Below are positions 24,600-34,001 of a stretch of DNA of 64,000 nt, one piece after another. A model generated the notes under the pieces. The model was not told where the DNA came from. It ran no database searches and saw nothing but the letters and a program-made list of their open reading frames with translations. Source of the DNA: JAIVJG01 sp964236735 (lineage in GTDB: Bacteria; Acidobacteriota; Blastocatellia; Pyrinomonadales; Pyrinomonadaceae). A program made the translations under genes and the position numbers. The DNA is taken from positions 62,001-126,000 of the forward strand of contig CAXSFM010000005.1 of assembly GCA_964236735.1 (NCBI GenBank), written 5' to 3'. The number at the start of each line of letters is the position of its first letter. The first letter of the stretch is position 1.

Positions 24600-25427
24600 A
24601 TGAAATACGGTTTGATCGCAGGCAACGGCAAGTTTCCCTTCCTCGTCATCGAAGGCGCGCGGCGTGCGGGCGTGTCGGTGGCGGTGGCAGCGATTAAGGA
24701 AGAGACTGATCCGGCGATTGAGCGCGCGGCGATTGCGGCGGGCGGGAGCGTCAACTGGGTCGGCATCGGCCAACTCGGACGCATGATTCGCTTCTTCAAA
24801 CGCGAGGGCGTCGAGCAGGCGATGATGGCGGGGCAGGTCAAGCACGTCCAGATTTTCAGCGGCGCGCTGCCCGACGTGCGGATGCTGAAAATGTTATTGA
24901 GACTTCCGCGTCGCAACACCGACGCGCTCATCGGCGGAGTGGCCGATGAACTCGCGCGCGAAGGCATCGAGTTGATTGACTCGACATATTTTCTGCAAGA
25001 CCTCTTGCCAGTCGCGGGCACGCTCACGCGCCGCGCGCCGAACGAGCGCGAGCGCGGCGACATCGAATACGGTCTTGAAGTCGCGGGTGAAATCGCGCGG
25101 CTCGATCTGGGGCAGACCATCGTCGTGCGCTCGCGCGCCTGCGTCGCGGTCGAGGCGATGGAGGGCACGGACGCCGTCATTCTACGTGCCGGTGAACTCG
25201 CGCGCGGGCGTCTGACCGTCGTCAAACTCGCCAAGCCGAATCAGGACATGCGCTTTGACGTGCCCGTCGTCGGCGTGCCCACCATCGAAGCGATGACAAA
25301 GGCGGGCGCGACCTGCCTCTGCCTGACCGCCAGCAAAACTCTCTTGTTCGACCGCGACGAAATGCTCCGACTTGCCGACCGTCAGCGCATCGCCGTCGTC
25401 GCCGTCTCCCCGTCGTCAGGCATATAG
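24600..25427 (+). CDS. lpxI: UDP-2,3-diacylglucosamine pyrophosphatase LpxI
   Basis: Hydrolyses UDP-2,3-diacylglucosamine to lipid X in lipid A synthesis, replacing LpxH in several lineages. It has 275 residues from ATG 24600. The N-terminal part begins MKYGLIAGNGKFPFLVIEGA and contains WVGIGQLGRMIRFFKREGV and the MMAGQVKH segment. The C-terminal catalytic part includes RSRACVAVEAMEGTDAVI, KLAKPNQDMRFDVPVVG, and VGVPTIEAMTKAGATCLCL. These features are diagnostic for LpxI (formerly DUF1009). It continues the lpxA transcript past the foreign lipoprotein gene. Confidence 0.93.
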   Translation: MKYGLIAGNGKFPFLVIEGARRAGVSVAVAAIKEETDPAIERAAIAAGGSVNWVGIGQLGRMIRFFKREGVEQAMMAGQVKHVQIFSGALPDVRMLKMLLRLPRRNTDALIGGVADELAREGIELIDSTYFLQDLLPVAGTLTRRAPNERERGDIEYGLEVAGEIARLDLGQTIVVRSRACVAVEAMEGTDAVILRAGELARGRLTVVKLAKPNQDMRFDVPVVGVPTIEAMTKAGATCLCLTASKTLLFDRDEMLRLADRQRIAVVAVSPSSGI

Positions 25428-25713
25428 TTTTGCTCCCTGCCTGAATCGCGCGCCGAATGAACTACGACGGCTGGTAGTATTAAATTTTCAAAGTTAAATT
25501 CTCACTTTGCGGTCTCTTCAAATTTTCAGCCCGACAACTGCTCCTTAGTGACGATGTGACGATTGACCGGCAAGCAAAGGTCAGGGCTGAAATTGTGCGC
25601 TGTCAAAGTCGAGACTTGCGCCATCCATCTTGCGGTAAAAATCAAAGCTAAAGCAAACAACGATTCGATTCAAGAATCCCCTAGCAATCAGGCATCAGGA
25701 GAATTACACACCC
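25428..25713. other. Intergenic region upstream of the TonB-receptor-like gene
   Basis: No convincing gene. It contains A/T-rich stretches (TATTAAATTTTCAAAGTTAA near 25478) that could hold a promoter, and ends with AGGAGAAT upstream of the next ATG. No heptad repeat is present. Confidence 0.4.
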
Positions 25714-28700
25714 ATGACATCTCGCATTCGACATCTTACTGCTTTCTCGCGCCGGAATTTTTTCCGCGCGCTCTTGCTCACTGCGTCTCTGACGTTGCTG
25801 TTCGCACATCACGCTTCCGCGCAGTCTCCCAACACGGGGTCAATGGTCGTCTTTGTGGTTGACCAAGCCGGGGCCGTCGTGCAGGACGCTAAAGTTTCCG
25901 TGGTCAACAACGCGACCGGCAACACGCGCGAAGTCGTCTCTGGAAACGACGGCAACGCCACGATTCCCGCGCTGCCGCTGACGGGAACCTACACAGTCAG
26001 CGTGTCCAAAGATGGGTTCGGCAATGAAGAACTCAAGGACATTGCGCTCCGCTCAGGCGAGACGGCGACGTTAAAAGTTAAACTCCTCGTCGGCTCACAG
26101 AAGACGGAGATTACCGTCTTCGGAACCACCGAAGGCGTGCGCGCCGATCCGCAGATTGGCCGCCGTCTCGATAGCCCGACCATTGACGAGACGCCGATCC
26201 TCGGACGCAAGGCGACGACGCTGCCGCTTCTCAATTCGGCGTTTAGACAGGGCAAGGGCACAGGCGATCTCTTCGTCAACGCGACTTACTTCGTCTCCGG
26301 CGTCGGCTCGCGCCGCGCCACCACGTTCACGCTCGATGGCGCGAGCAACGATGAGGGCTGGGGACGCCAGACCGCCATCGCCACCGTGCCCATCGGCGCG
26401 ATTCAGGAAATCACGATTCTCTCGAATGCTTTCTCTTCCGAGTACGGCTGGACTTCCGGCCCAGCTCTCAACATCGTCACTAAGTCCGGCACGAACAACC
26501 TGCACGGCGAAGGATTGTTCCTGCTCCGTCCCGGCGGCGACTGGCAGGCGAAGACGTTCTCGACGAATGGCTTCTGCCCTGATTCCACGCCGAGCTGCGT
26601 CACGCCGACCACGCTCACCGCCATCAACCCGGTGGACATTCCCGATACGCTGAATCAATACTCCGGCTCAATCGGCGGCCCGATCATCAAAGACAAGACA
26701 TTCTTTTTCGCCACGGCTGACTACACGCGCCAGAATCGCACGGCGTTTCTCTCGACATCTCTCCCCGCTTTCGTCTTGCCGTCGGATGGACACCTCGACT
26801 ACACGGGACATTATCGTCAGTTCCTCTTTAACGGACGCCTCGACCACAAGCTCACGTCAAATCAGAATTTGGCGGTGCGCTTCAACGTGGATCGGTTCTT
26901 TGACGACAACCCGCAGGACGCCGTGGGCGGCACGAGCGCGCCGAGCGTCGCGCGCAGGTACTCGCGTCGTTCGTGGACGGCGCAGGTCAATCACACGACG
27001 GTCATCAGCCCGACGCTGCTCAACGAAGCGCGCTTCGCTTATCTGCACGGCGACCCGGTCACGAAATGGGAAGCGCAGACGCTTTCGACCACCTACACGC
27101 GCGCCGGTGCGGTGCCGTTCACCATCGGCCAATCCAGACTCTCCGACATCTATAGCCATCAGGTGCAATTCGCGGACACGCTCTCCTGGTCGCTCGGCAA
27201 GCACGACCTGCGCTTGGGCGGCAGCGTGATTCATCACACGTCGGGCGGCACGGGCAGCGAACCCGGCACGGCTGTGCTCGGCACGTTCACGTTCAAGAAC
27301 ACGACGACCGCGCCCTTCGGGTCTTTGACGCTGGCCGATGTGCAGAACTACACGCAGCCGATTGACTTCGGCATCAACAGCTACAATCTGCCGCAGTGGC
27401 TCTATACAACATTCGCGCAGGACGATTGGAAAGTGCGACCGGATTTGACGTTGAATCTTGGACTGCGTTACGACCGGCAAACCCTGACCGACGATAAAAA
27501 CAACTTCGCGCCGCGCGTCGGCTTCGGCTGGCATCCGGGCGGCGATGCGCGCACCTCGATTCGCGGCGGCTATGGCATGTACTACACGCAGATTCGCACG
27601 AACGCGATTGCCGGCTACCTCGTCAACGGCCTGGACGGATTGACGACCTACACCGCGACGCCCGGACAACTCGGTTTCCCGACTTGCCTGACGGGATCGT
27701 GCCTTCCGCTCGCGTTCGATCCGAAGACGCTGCCGGCTTCGCAATTGCCTGCGCGCGACATCACGATCAGGGCGGGACAGCGTGCGTTCTATACAGCGCA
27801 GTTCGCGAAATACGGTTTGGACTTCAGCAAGCTGCCGAACTACCCGGACAAGTTCGACAATCCGCGCAGCCAGATATTCTCCATCGGCGCGGAGCGCGAG
27901 ATCGTTAAGGGCTTATTCTTCGGCGGCGATTACGTGCATCAACACTTGGGCGGCATTGACCGCACGGTGGATTTGAATGCGCCGTCAGACTTCGCTCGCA
28001 CAGCACCCGGCCAAGTGAGAACCGTCGCGGCAGCCAATCTCACGCGCCCGATCCTGCCGGTCAACGGCGGCGTGCGTCAGGTCAGCGTGTTGACGAATCT
28101 CGGCGTCGCCGATTACGACGGCTTGCAGACGCAGTTTAGTTATCGCGGCAACCGGAAGATGTACGCCGCCGTCAGCTACACTTTGTCGAAGGCGACCAAC
28201 ACCTCTGAGCCGGACGGCAACGGCATCGGGCCGAATCAGAACGTCATCTCGCAGTTGGGCGAAGTCGAGCGCGGCCCGAGCGTGGTTGATCAACGTCATC
28301 GCGCGGTTATCATGTACAACTACCGTTTCCCATGGGAGATCACGGCTGGCACGTTGATGCAATTCGCGTCGGCGCGTCCGTTCAACTCCACGACGGGCGT
28401 TGACAACAACGGTGACGGAGCGAACAACGACCGTCCCGTCATTAACGGCGCGGTCATCAGCAAGTCTGCGTTCCGCGGCAACCCGACCTCTGAGGTGGCG
28501 ATCTTCGCCGAGAAGCGTTTTAGGACATCAGAAACCACGAACATTTTGCTCAGGTTCGAGGGCTTCAACATCTTCAATCACGCGAACATGTTGGGACGCG
28601 GAGTCACCACCTACGGCGATGCCACGACACCGGCGACCACCTTCGGCCAGTTCGTCGGCGGCGTCGGCACGGCCACGAACGCGATCCCTGCGTTCGCCAA

Positions 28701-28749
28701 CATTGACCCGCCGCGCATGTTCCAACTGCAAGCGCGGTTCGTCTTCTAA
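25714..28749 (+). CDS. TonB-dependent-receptor-like (Oar-type) protein with carboxypeptidase-regulatory-like domain
   Basis: Outer membrane beta-barrel of 1011 residues. Residues 1-37 are a signal peptide preceded by SRRNFFRALL, which resembles a twin-arginine motif. Residues 40-125 are a carboxypeptidase-regulatory-like domain (VVFVVDQAGAVVQDAKVSVV, ending LRSGETATLKVKL). A plug-like domain follows (TFTLDGASNDEGWGRQTA, VPIGAIQEITILSNAFSSEYG, GPALNIVTKSGTNNLHGE). The remainder is a barrel ending FQLQARFVF with a terminal Phe. This Oar-type architecture is abundant in Acidobacteriota. No TonB box was identified and the substrate is unknown. It stands alone and is followed by a hairpin. Confidence 0.88.
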   Translation: MTSRIRHLTAFSRRNFFRALLLTASLTLLFAHHASAQSPNTGSMVVFVVDQAGAVVQDAKVSVVNNATGNTREVVSGNDGNATIPALPLTGTYTVSVSKDGFGNEELKDIALRSGETATLKVKLLVGSQKTEITVFGTTEGVRADPQIGRRLDSPTIDETPILGRKATTLPLLNSAFRQGKGTGDLFVNATYFVSGVGSRRATTFTLDGASNDEGWGRQTAIATVPIGAIQEITILSNAFSSEYGWTSGPALNIVTKSGTNNLHGEGLFLLRPGGDWQAKTFSTNGFCPDSTPSCVTPTTLTAINPVDIPDTLNQYSGSIGGPIIKDKTFFFATADYTRQNRTAFLSTSLPAFVLPSDGHLDYTGHYRQFLFNGRLDHKLTSNQNLAVRFNVDRFFDDNPQDAVGGTSAPSVARRYSRRSWTAQVNHTTVISPTLLNEARFAYLHGDPVTKWEAQTLSTTYTRAGAVPFTIGQSRLSDIYSHQVQFADTLSWSLGKHDLRLGGSVIHHTSGGTGSEPGTAVLGTFTFKNTTTAPFGSLTLADVQNYTQPIDFGINSYNLPQWLYTTFAQDDWKVRPDLTLNLGLRYDRQTLTDDKNNFAPRVGFGWHPGGDARTSIRGGYGMYYTQIRTNAIAGYLVNGLDGLTTYTATPGQLGFPTCLTGSCLPLAFDPKTLPASQLPARDITIRAGQRAFYTAQFAKYGLDFSKLPNYPDKFDNPRSQIFSIGAEREIVKGLFFGGDYVHQHLGGIDRTVDLNAPSDFARTAPGQVRTVAAANLTRPILPVNGGVRQVSVLTNLGVADYDGLQTQFSYRGNRKMYAAVSYTLSKATNTSEPDGNGIGPNQNVISQLGEVERGPSVVDQRHRAVIMYNYRFPWEITAGTLMQFASARPFNSTTGVDNNGDGANNDRPVINGAVISKSAFRGNPTSEVAIFAEKRFRTSETTNILLRFEGFNIFNHANMLGRGVTTYGDATTPATTFGQFVGGVGTATNAIPAFANIDPPRMFQLQARFVF

Positions 28750-28770
28750 GTGAAAGCGGTTGGGGTTCAA

Positions 28771-28809
28771 TGAATGAAGAGCGCTGGAGGTTTCGGCGCT
28801 CTTCATTCA
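28771..28809 (+). terminator. Hairpin terminator after the receptor gene
   Basis: Perfect 14-bp stem, TGAATGAAGAGCGC against GCGCTCTTCATTCA, with an 11-base loop, 22 bases after the stop codon. The T tract is weak (ATCTTC). Confidence 0.6.
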
Positions 28810-28957
28810 TCTTCGGAGGCACGCTGCCGCGTTACATGTCCGCCGAAACTGTCTTGGACGCTCGTCGCTTGTCGCGCTCATCGCTTGTATGCGTAAATAT
28901 TCTTTCATCAAGCAATCTACCTTAAATTCGCCACTGCGATGGGCGGTGTAAATTCAA

Positions 28958-29665
28958 GTGCCTGAGTTATTGACGGTTGAGCGCGTCAGCAAAAGTTTCA
29001 AATCTCGGCGTGTGCTGGAAGACGTAAGTTTTTCGGTGCGGGCGGGCGAGATACTCGGTCTTATCGGCCCGAACGGCGCGGGCAAGACGACGCTCTTTGA
29101 ATGTCTCGCCGGGCTGATGAACGCAGAAGGCGGCACGCTCAAATATCAAGGCCGCGTGCTGCCGCCCGCGCGTCGCAAGGACGCGCTCTTTTATCTGCCC
29201 GACGCCATCGCGCCGTGGGCACAACAGACGGTGCAATGGGCGCTCAGATTTTTTGAACGACTCTATGCGCGCGGCGATGTGAAAGTAGAGACGCTCATCG
29301 AACCGCTCCGGCTGGCGACGCTCATGCGCGCGCGCATCGGGTCGCTCTCCAAGGGCGAGCGCAAACGCTTCCTGCTGGCGCTAGGGTTGTTGATGCCGCA
29401 ACCTCTGCTCATGCTCGATGAGCCGTTCGACGGTTTGGACTTGCGACAGACGCGCGACGTGATGACTCTGCTCAAGGAACACGCAGCGCGCGGGCGGACG
29501 TTGATGCTCTCGATTCATCAACTCATTGATGCGGGGCGCGTCTGTGATCGGCTGGTTTTGTTAAGCGCAGGGAAAGTAGTCGGAACAGGCAGCATGGACG
29601 AGTTACGCACACAGGCGCAGTTGCCGGACGGCGGCGTCGAGGAGATTTTTCTTGCGCTCACGTAA
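28958..29665 (+). CDS. ABC transporter ATP-binding protein
   Basis: ATPase of an ABC-2 type exporter, 235 residues from the GTG at 28958. Walker A is GPNGAGKTT, the signature LSKGERKRFLLAL, Walker B LLMLDEPFDGLD, and the switch His lies in LSIHQLIDAG. The signature Lys instead of Gly (LSKGE) is a common variant in this subgroup. The next gene, the permease, overlaps its 3' end by 14 bases, so the two are translationally coupled. Confidence 0.9.
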   Translation: MPELLTVERVSKSFKSRRVLEDVSFSVRAGEILGLIGPNGAGKTTLFECLAGLMNAEGGTLKYQGRVLPPARRKDALFYLPDAIAPWAQQTVQWALRFFERLYARGDVKVETLIEPLRLATLMRARIGSLSKGERKRFLLALGLLMPQPLLMLDEPFDGLDLRQTRDVMTLLKEHAARGRTLMLSIHQLIDAGRVCDRLVLLSAGKVVGTGSMDELRTQAQLPDGGVEEIFLALT

Positions 29666-30971
29666 CTTCCTCGCGCTTCTGGCAAAAGAGTGGCGCGAGT
29701 TGCTGTCGGCACGCGCCTACTGGTTGCTGCTGCTGATGATGGGGCCGTTGGTCGGGCAGGGTTTCATTACCGCCGTCGGATTGTATGCGGAAGCGAGCGG
29801 CATCGGCGGCGGGCCGGCTGCGCTGCCGCAAGCTCTGACGCCTCTGGACGGCATTCTCGTGCCGACGCTCGGCGCGTACGATCTGGCGGCGACGCTGCTC
29901 TTTCCCTTCGTCGCCATACGGATGCTTTCGACTGAGAAAGAGACGGGCGGCCTCAAGCTCTTGCTTCAACTGCCCGGCAGTCTCGCCGCGAAGATTACGG
30001 CCAAGGGGTTAGTGCTGCTGTGTGGCTGGCTCATCACGTTGTTGCCCGGTCTGACGGCGATGGTCTTGTGGAAATCTTACGGCGGCCATTTGTACACGCC
30101 GGAGACCGTCAACCTTCTCTTCGGCCATCTGCTGCGAGTGATGTTGAGCGCGGGCATCGCGTTTGCCGCCGCCGCGCTCGCCGAAAGCGCAGCCAGCGCG
30201 GCCATCGTGACTTTGGGCATCACGCTCGGAACGTGGGCGCTCGATTTTATCGCTGCGGGTCGTGGCGGGTGGCTGCAACAGTTGGCGAACTACACGCCGA
30301 CGGCGGCGTTGCGCTCTTTTGAACAGGGACTGCTCCGTCTCAACACCGTTCTCGTGATCTTTGCCATTAGCCTCGCCGGTTTTGCGCTGGCGGCAATCTG
30401 GCTGCACACGGGACGACGCTTGATCCGGCGCGCATTGACGACGGCGTGCGTGGCCGTCCTTGTGGCAAGCTTGATCTTCGGCGTGATGAATTGGCGCGCG
30501 AGTTGGGATTTGAGTGAGAACCGGCGCAACTCTTTTCCCGCGACTGATGAAGCGTTGCTGCAACAGATTCACGAGCCTCTGCATTTGACGGTCTATCTGT
30601 CGCCGGAAGACCCGCGTTTGACAGACCTCGAACAAAACGTGCTCAAGAAACTGCGCCGCCTTCTGCCGCGACTCGATGTTGATTACGCCGCCGGCACGCG
30701 CACGGGCTTGTTTGAAAACGCCGCCGATCATTACGGCGAAGTCTGGTACGAGATGAACGGGCAGAAAGTCATGGAGCGTTCCACCATCGAGCCTGTCGTC
30801 TTAGAGCAGATTTATACTCTGGCCGGTCTCACGCCGCCATCGCAGCAACAGGCGGAAGAGAATGATTTTCCCGGCTATCCACTGGCGGCGCAGCCACTGT
30901 GGGCAGCGTGGCTTTTCTATGGCCTCTGGCCTCTGTTGACGATATTTATTTGGTGGTTGATTCGCAGATAG
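29652..30971 (+). CDS. ABC-2 permease with a GldG-like C-terminal domain
   Basis: Membrane protein of 439 residues from a TTG at 29652. The first part (about 1-255) is an ABC-2 permease with six hydrophobic segments, such as AYWLLLLMMGPLVGQGFITA and the helix VLVIFAISLAGFALAAIWL. A seventh helix (CVAVLVASLIFGVMNWRASW) leads to a periplasmic segment DLSENRRNSFPATDEALLQQ that matches the start of GldG-type ABC auxiliary domains (S-E-N-x-R-x-S, then LHLTVYLSPEDPRL). The last residues are another helix (AAWLFYGLWPLLTIFIWWLI). This is a GldF-GldG-like fusion with a shortened GldG part. Substrate unknown. Confidence 0.8.
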   Translation: MRSRNFLALLAKEWRELLSARAYWLLLLMMGPLVGQGFITAVGLYAEASGIGGGPAALPQALTPLDGILVPTLGAYDLAATLLFPFVAIRMLSTEKETGGLKLLLQLPGSLAAKITAKGLVLLCGWLITLLPGLTAMVLWKSYGGHLYTPETVNLLFGHLLRVMLSAGIAFAAAALAESAASAAIVTLGITLGTWALDFIAAGRGGWLQQLANYTPTAALRSFEQGLLRLNTVLVIFAISLAGFALAAIWLHTGRRLIRRALTTACVAVLVASLIFGVMNWRASWDLSENRRNSFPATDEALLQQIHEPLHLTVYLSPEDPRLTDLEQNVLKKLRRLLPRLDVDYAAGTRTGLFENAADHYGEVWYEMNGQKVMERSTIEPVVLEQIYTLAGLTPPSQQQAEENDFPGYPLAAQPLWAAWLFYGLWPLLTIFIWWLIRR

Positions 30972-30983
30972 AAGGAGCTAAAC

Positions 30984-31736
30984 ATGAAAACACGTCTCGT
31001 CTTAATTCTGTCACTGTTAACGCTCGCGCTGACCGCTTCCGTCATCGCGCAGCGCACGAAAAAGAACACGCCCGCCGCGCGCGCGCCCGCCAGCATCCAC
31101 GTTGATGTGGCGAAAGAAAAAGTCGGCGGCGAGTCGTCGAAGTTTCTTTCCGTCGTCGGCAACTGGGCGATTGTTGACGACGGCGGGCGTCACGTTCTTG
31201 AGGTGGACGGGCGGCAATGGCTGCGCGGCCAACCGGCAGGCGGACTCGCCGAGCACGCGCGCGCGATCTATGGCTCGCGCAACGAGGAATTTATTGACAA
31301 CGTCAAAGCCTTCGCTTATTTCCCTTACACGGTCGCCAAAAGCATTGACGACTTTCACGACGGCGAAATCAGCATGAAGTTCAAAATGGTCGCCGGGCAG
31401 TTGGATAAGTGCGCGGGCATTCTCTTCAACTTAAAACCCAACGGCGACTATCTGACGGTGCGCTTCAACGGCAAAGAGGACAACGTCGTGCTCTGGACTT
31501 TTAAGCAGGGCAAACGCAGCTTCGTCAAGCGCGGGACAGAGAACGTGCCGCTCGCGCTCAATGAATGGCACACGCTGCAAATCTCCGTCCACGGGACGAG
31601 CCTGCAAGCCGCGCTGAACGGCAAGCCTCTGCTCGATTACACGCTGGCCGAGCCGGTCTCAGGCAAAGTAGGATTGTGGTCGAAGACGGACAGCGTGTCC
31701 TACTTCGATAATTTCACCGTCACGCCCGCGCGCTAG
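30984..31736 (+). CDS. Secreted DUF1080-like (LamG-type) protein
   Basis: Exported 250-residue protein. Signal peptide MKTRLVLILSLLTLALTASV ends near VIAQ. The mature part is a concanavalin-like beta-sandwich with the segments SVVGNWAIVDDGGRHVLEVD, GEISMKFKMVAGQLDKCAGI, FNLKPNGDYLTVRFNG, LNEWHTLQISVHG and GKVGLWSKTDSVSYFDNFTV. This pattern is seen in 3-keto-disaccharide hydrolase (DUF1080) proteins, where it binds or cleaves sugars; a ligand cannot be named. AAGGAG lies before the ATG. It follows the ABC permease by 12 bases, so it may belong to the same transcript. Confidence 0.75.
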   Translation: MKTRLVLILSLLTLALTASVIAQRTKKNTPAARAPASIHVDVAKEKVGGESSKFLSVVGNWAIVDDGGRHVLEVDGRQWLRGQPAGGLAEHARAIYGSRNEEFIDNVKAFAYFPYTVAKSIDDFHDGEISMKFKMVAGQLDKCAGILFNLKPNGDYLTVRFNGKEDNVVLWTFKQGKRSFVKRGTENVPLALNEWHTLQISVHGTSLQAALNGKPLLDYTLAEPVSGKVGLWSKTDSVSYFDNFTVTPAR

Positions 31737-31763
31737 ACGAGTTTGTCATTCAGCACATTCCAC

Positions 31764-31811
31764 AACGAAAAAAAACGCTCGCCGTGCAATGACGGCGAGC
31801 GTTTTTTCGTT
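31764..31811. terminator. Bidirectional terminator
   Basis: Stem of about 19 bp: AACGCTCGCCG against CGGCGAGCGTT, extended by an A tract on the left and a T tract on the right. It separates the DUF1080-like gene and the M1-TPR gene, which face each other. Confidence 0.9.
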
Positions 31812-31832
31812 GCTTGGTTGAGAGCCGAACGC

Positions 31833-34001
31833 TTACTCGTTTGAACCCGTCGCCGCTTGCTGCACGTTCGTCTTCGGGTCATAGGGCGTGGCGAGAAATT
31901 CTTTGACGGCGCGTTGCGCGTCGCCGTATTCGATGCCGGTCTCGACGGCCTTCTTGTATTCGCTGACGGCGCGCGCGCGGTCGCCCTGCGCGTCGTAGGC
32001 GTTGCCGCGTTTGATGCGCGCCCACGCCTCAATCCACGAAGGCCGCAGGTTGCCGTTCAAGGCCGCGTCAAAGTTGTCGAGCGCCTGCTGGTAATTGCGC
32101 TGTTCGAGAAAGAGCAGGCCGAGATTGTAATAGACCCACGAGTTAGACTTGTCGAGCTTGAGCGCTTCTTCCAACTGTCTCTGCGCTTCCAGGTATTGAC
32201 CCTCGCGCAAAAGCTCAAGCCCGCGACGCGCGACCACAGAGATGCGTAGCTCGTCGGAGGTGCGGAGGATTTTGTGGTTCGGATCAACGATAACTTCGAG
32301 CGGTTTGCCGTTCGACTCCAGATCAAAATCCTCGCTCCGGTCGGAAATGAAAATCGTCGTCGAGCGGTCGTCGCCCTCCGCGCGCAGAGTGACCTCGACC
32401 GGCAATTTCAGATTCTCGAAGTTCTGTTTGACCGTCCCGCGCGCGCGGAATTTTCCGGCTCGCGTGCGGATGATTTGATACTCGGCGTTGAATTCAGGCA
32501 CGCCCGTGCCCTCGACCCAGCGGGCGAAAAAGTAGCGCATGTTTTCGCCCGCGACCGTCGTCGTCAATTTCTCGAAGTCGTCAATCGAAGCGTTCCGCGC
32601 GCGAAAGTCTGTGGCATAACGGCGCAGGATGGCGTCGAGCTTGTCCTGCCCCAGAGTCTCGCGCAGCATCTGGAAAACCATCGCGCCTTTGTAAAAGACT
32701 ATCGCCTGATAAGCCGCCGACTGGTCGTCGAGCGTCGAAGGCGCGCGCGCGATGGAGGCCGTCTGCTCGAACAGCAGCGCGCGCTCCTGCATGTCGCGCT
32801 GCACGGATTCGAGCGCCGCGCCCTGCAATCTCGTCTCGCGCAAATTGTACGCGCTCCACTCGGCCAACCCTTGCGAGAGCCACGCATCGTCGAATGATTT
32901 GAGTCCGACCGTTAAGCCCCACCACTGGAAAGCGACTTCGCGTTGCGCGCGCTCGTCGAGTCCGGCGAGGCGATTGGGCACGAAGAATTTGGCGGAGAGA
33001 AATTCCATGCCCGGCGCGGCGTAAGCGTCGAGGCTGGCGTCGTCAATCTGCGCCACGTTGTAGCGCGTGCCGAAGGCTGGCGCGCCGTACTTCTGCGTGT
33101 AAAACCCGAGCGCGTCGCCCATCGCCTGCGCGTAAGTCTCGATGAAACTCTCGCTGCCCGGCTGGACGTAAAAAGTGATTTCGTATGCGCCCATCTTGAG
33201 CGTGCGCGTGATGTAATGCGCGGCGGCGAAATTACCGACGAGCGCGGGATTGCGCGTCACGAAGCGATAACTGACTTTGCCCCCGCGCGTCTGCGGCGTG
33301 ACGCTCTCGTCGCTCGCGCCGGCGACGACAAAACCGTTGGGCACGGTCACTGTGATGTCGGAGGTGGCGCGGTCGGCGGCGTAATCGTGGAAGGGAAACC
33401 AGCGCGCGGCGTAGAGCAGATACGACACGTCCGAGCCGACGTAAACCAGACGCTTCGTCGCCAGCGGACCGCCTTCGGGCGTGACGAGCGCGCCGCTCCA
33501 ACGAAAGTGCAGCGTCTGCGTCTGTCCGGCGGGAACGACTTCGCCGAGGTCAACTCTCACGCTCGGCCCGATGGTATCCACGCCCGCCTGATCCTGCACG
33601 AAGTTCGTCAGCGCGCGACCGTTGCGCTCGATGGACTCGACTTTGAGCGAGCCGTTTAACTCTAAGACGACGGAGCGCGTGTTGTCGAGCGGCGTGAAGG
33701 TGACATCGCCGGAGGCATTCAGAAAATGCTGGTCGGGTTGCAACTCGACATCCATCCGATAGTTCGTGATGTCGAAGCGCGCGCGCGCGCCGGGTGCGAG
33801 CGGCGTCTCGGCGATAGTCGTCGTGGCGGGCATCGGCGTTGCCGACGGCGTCGGCGCAGGTTTTGTCGTCTGCGTGGACGGCGGCGTAATGCCGCGCCTG
33901 TTGACCGGCCTCTGCCCGAACGCCGTCAATGTTTGTCCCGCGCTGACCAACAGAACGGTCGCGGCCAGCAAGAAGAGACGGCGACTCAAAGAGTTCTTCA
34001 T
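31833..34001 (-). CDS. Degenerate M1-aminopeptidase-like protein fused to TPR repeats
   Basis: Exported protein of 722 residues with signal peptide (SRRLFLLAATVLLVSAG) and a Pro/Thr-rich linker (about 35-68). The N-terminal saddle domain (about 75-270) and a thermolysin-like domain follow, with APGMEFLSAKFF in place of the exopeptidase GAMEN motif. Where active M1 enzymes have HExxH, this protein reads REVAFQWWG, and the third ligand Glu is Gln (WLSQGLAEW). No zinc site can form. Residues 595-700 hold three TPR-like repeats (LREGQYLEAQRQLEEALKLD, LEQRNYQQALDNFDAAL, AQGDRARAVSEYKKAV). It is probably a binding scaffold rather than a peptidase. Confidence 0.82.
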   Translation of the reverse strand: MKNSLSRRLFLLAATVLLVSAGQTLTAFGQRPVNRRGITPPSTQTTKPAPTPSATPMPATTTIAETPLAPGARARFDITNYRMDVELQPDQHFLNASGDVTFTPLDNTRSVVLELNGSLKVESIERNGRALTNFVQDQAGVDTIGPSVRVDLGEVVPAGQTQTLHFRWSGALVTPEGGPLATKRLVYVGSDVSYLLYAARWFPFHDYAADRATSDITVTVPNGFVVAGASDESVTPQTRGGKVSYRFVTRNPALVGNFAAAHYITRTLKMGAYEITFYVQPGSESFIETYAQAMGDALGFYTQKYGAPAFGTRYNVAQIDDASLDAYAAPGMEFLSAKFFVPNRLAGLDERAQREVAFQWWGLTVGLKSFDDAWLSQGLAEWSAYNLRETRLQGAALESVQRDMQERALLFEQTASIARAPSTLDDQSAAYQAIVFYKGAMVFQMLRETLGQDKLDAILRRYATDFRARNASIDDFEKLTTTVAGENMRYFFARWVEGTGVPEFNAEYQIIRTRAGKFRARGTVKQNFENLKLPVEVTLRAEGDDRSTTIFISDRSEDFDLESNGKPLEVIVDPNHKILRTSDELRISVVARRGLELLREGQYLEAQRQLEEALKLDKSNSWVYYNLGLLFLEQRNYQQALDNFDAALNGNLRPSWIEAWARIKRGNAYDAQGDRARAVSEYKKAVETGIEYGDAQRAVKEFLATPYDPKTNVQQAATGSNE

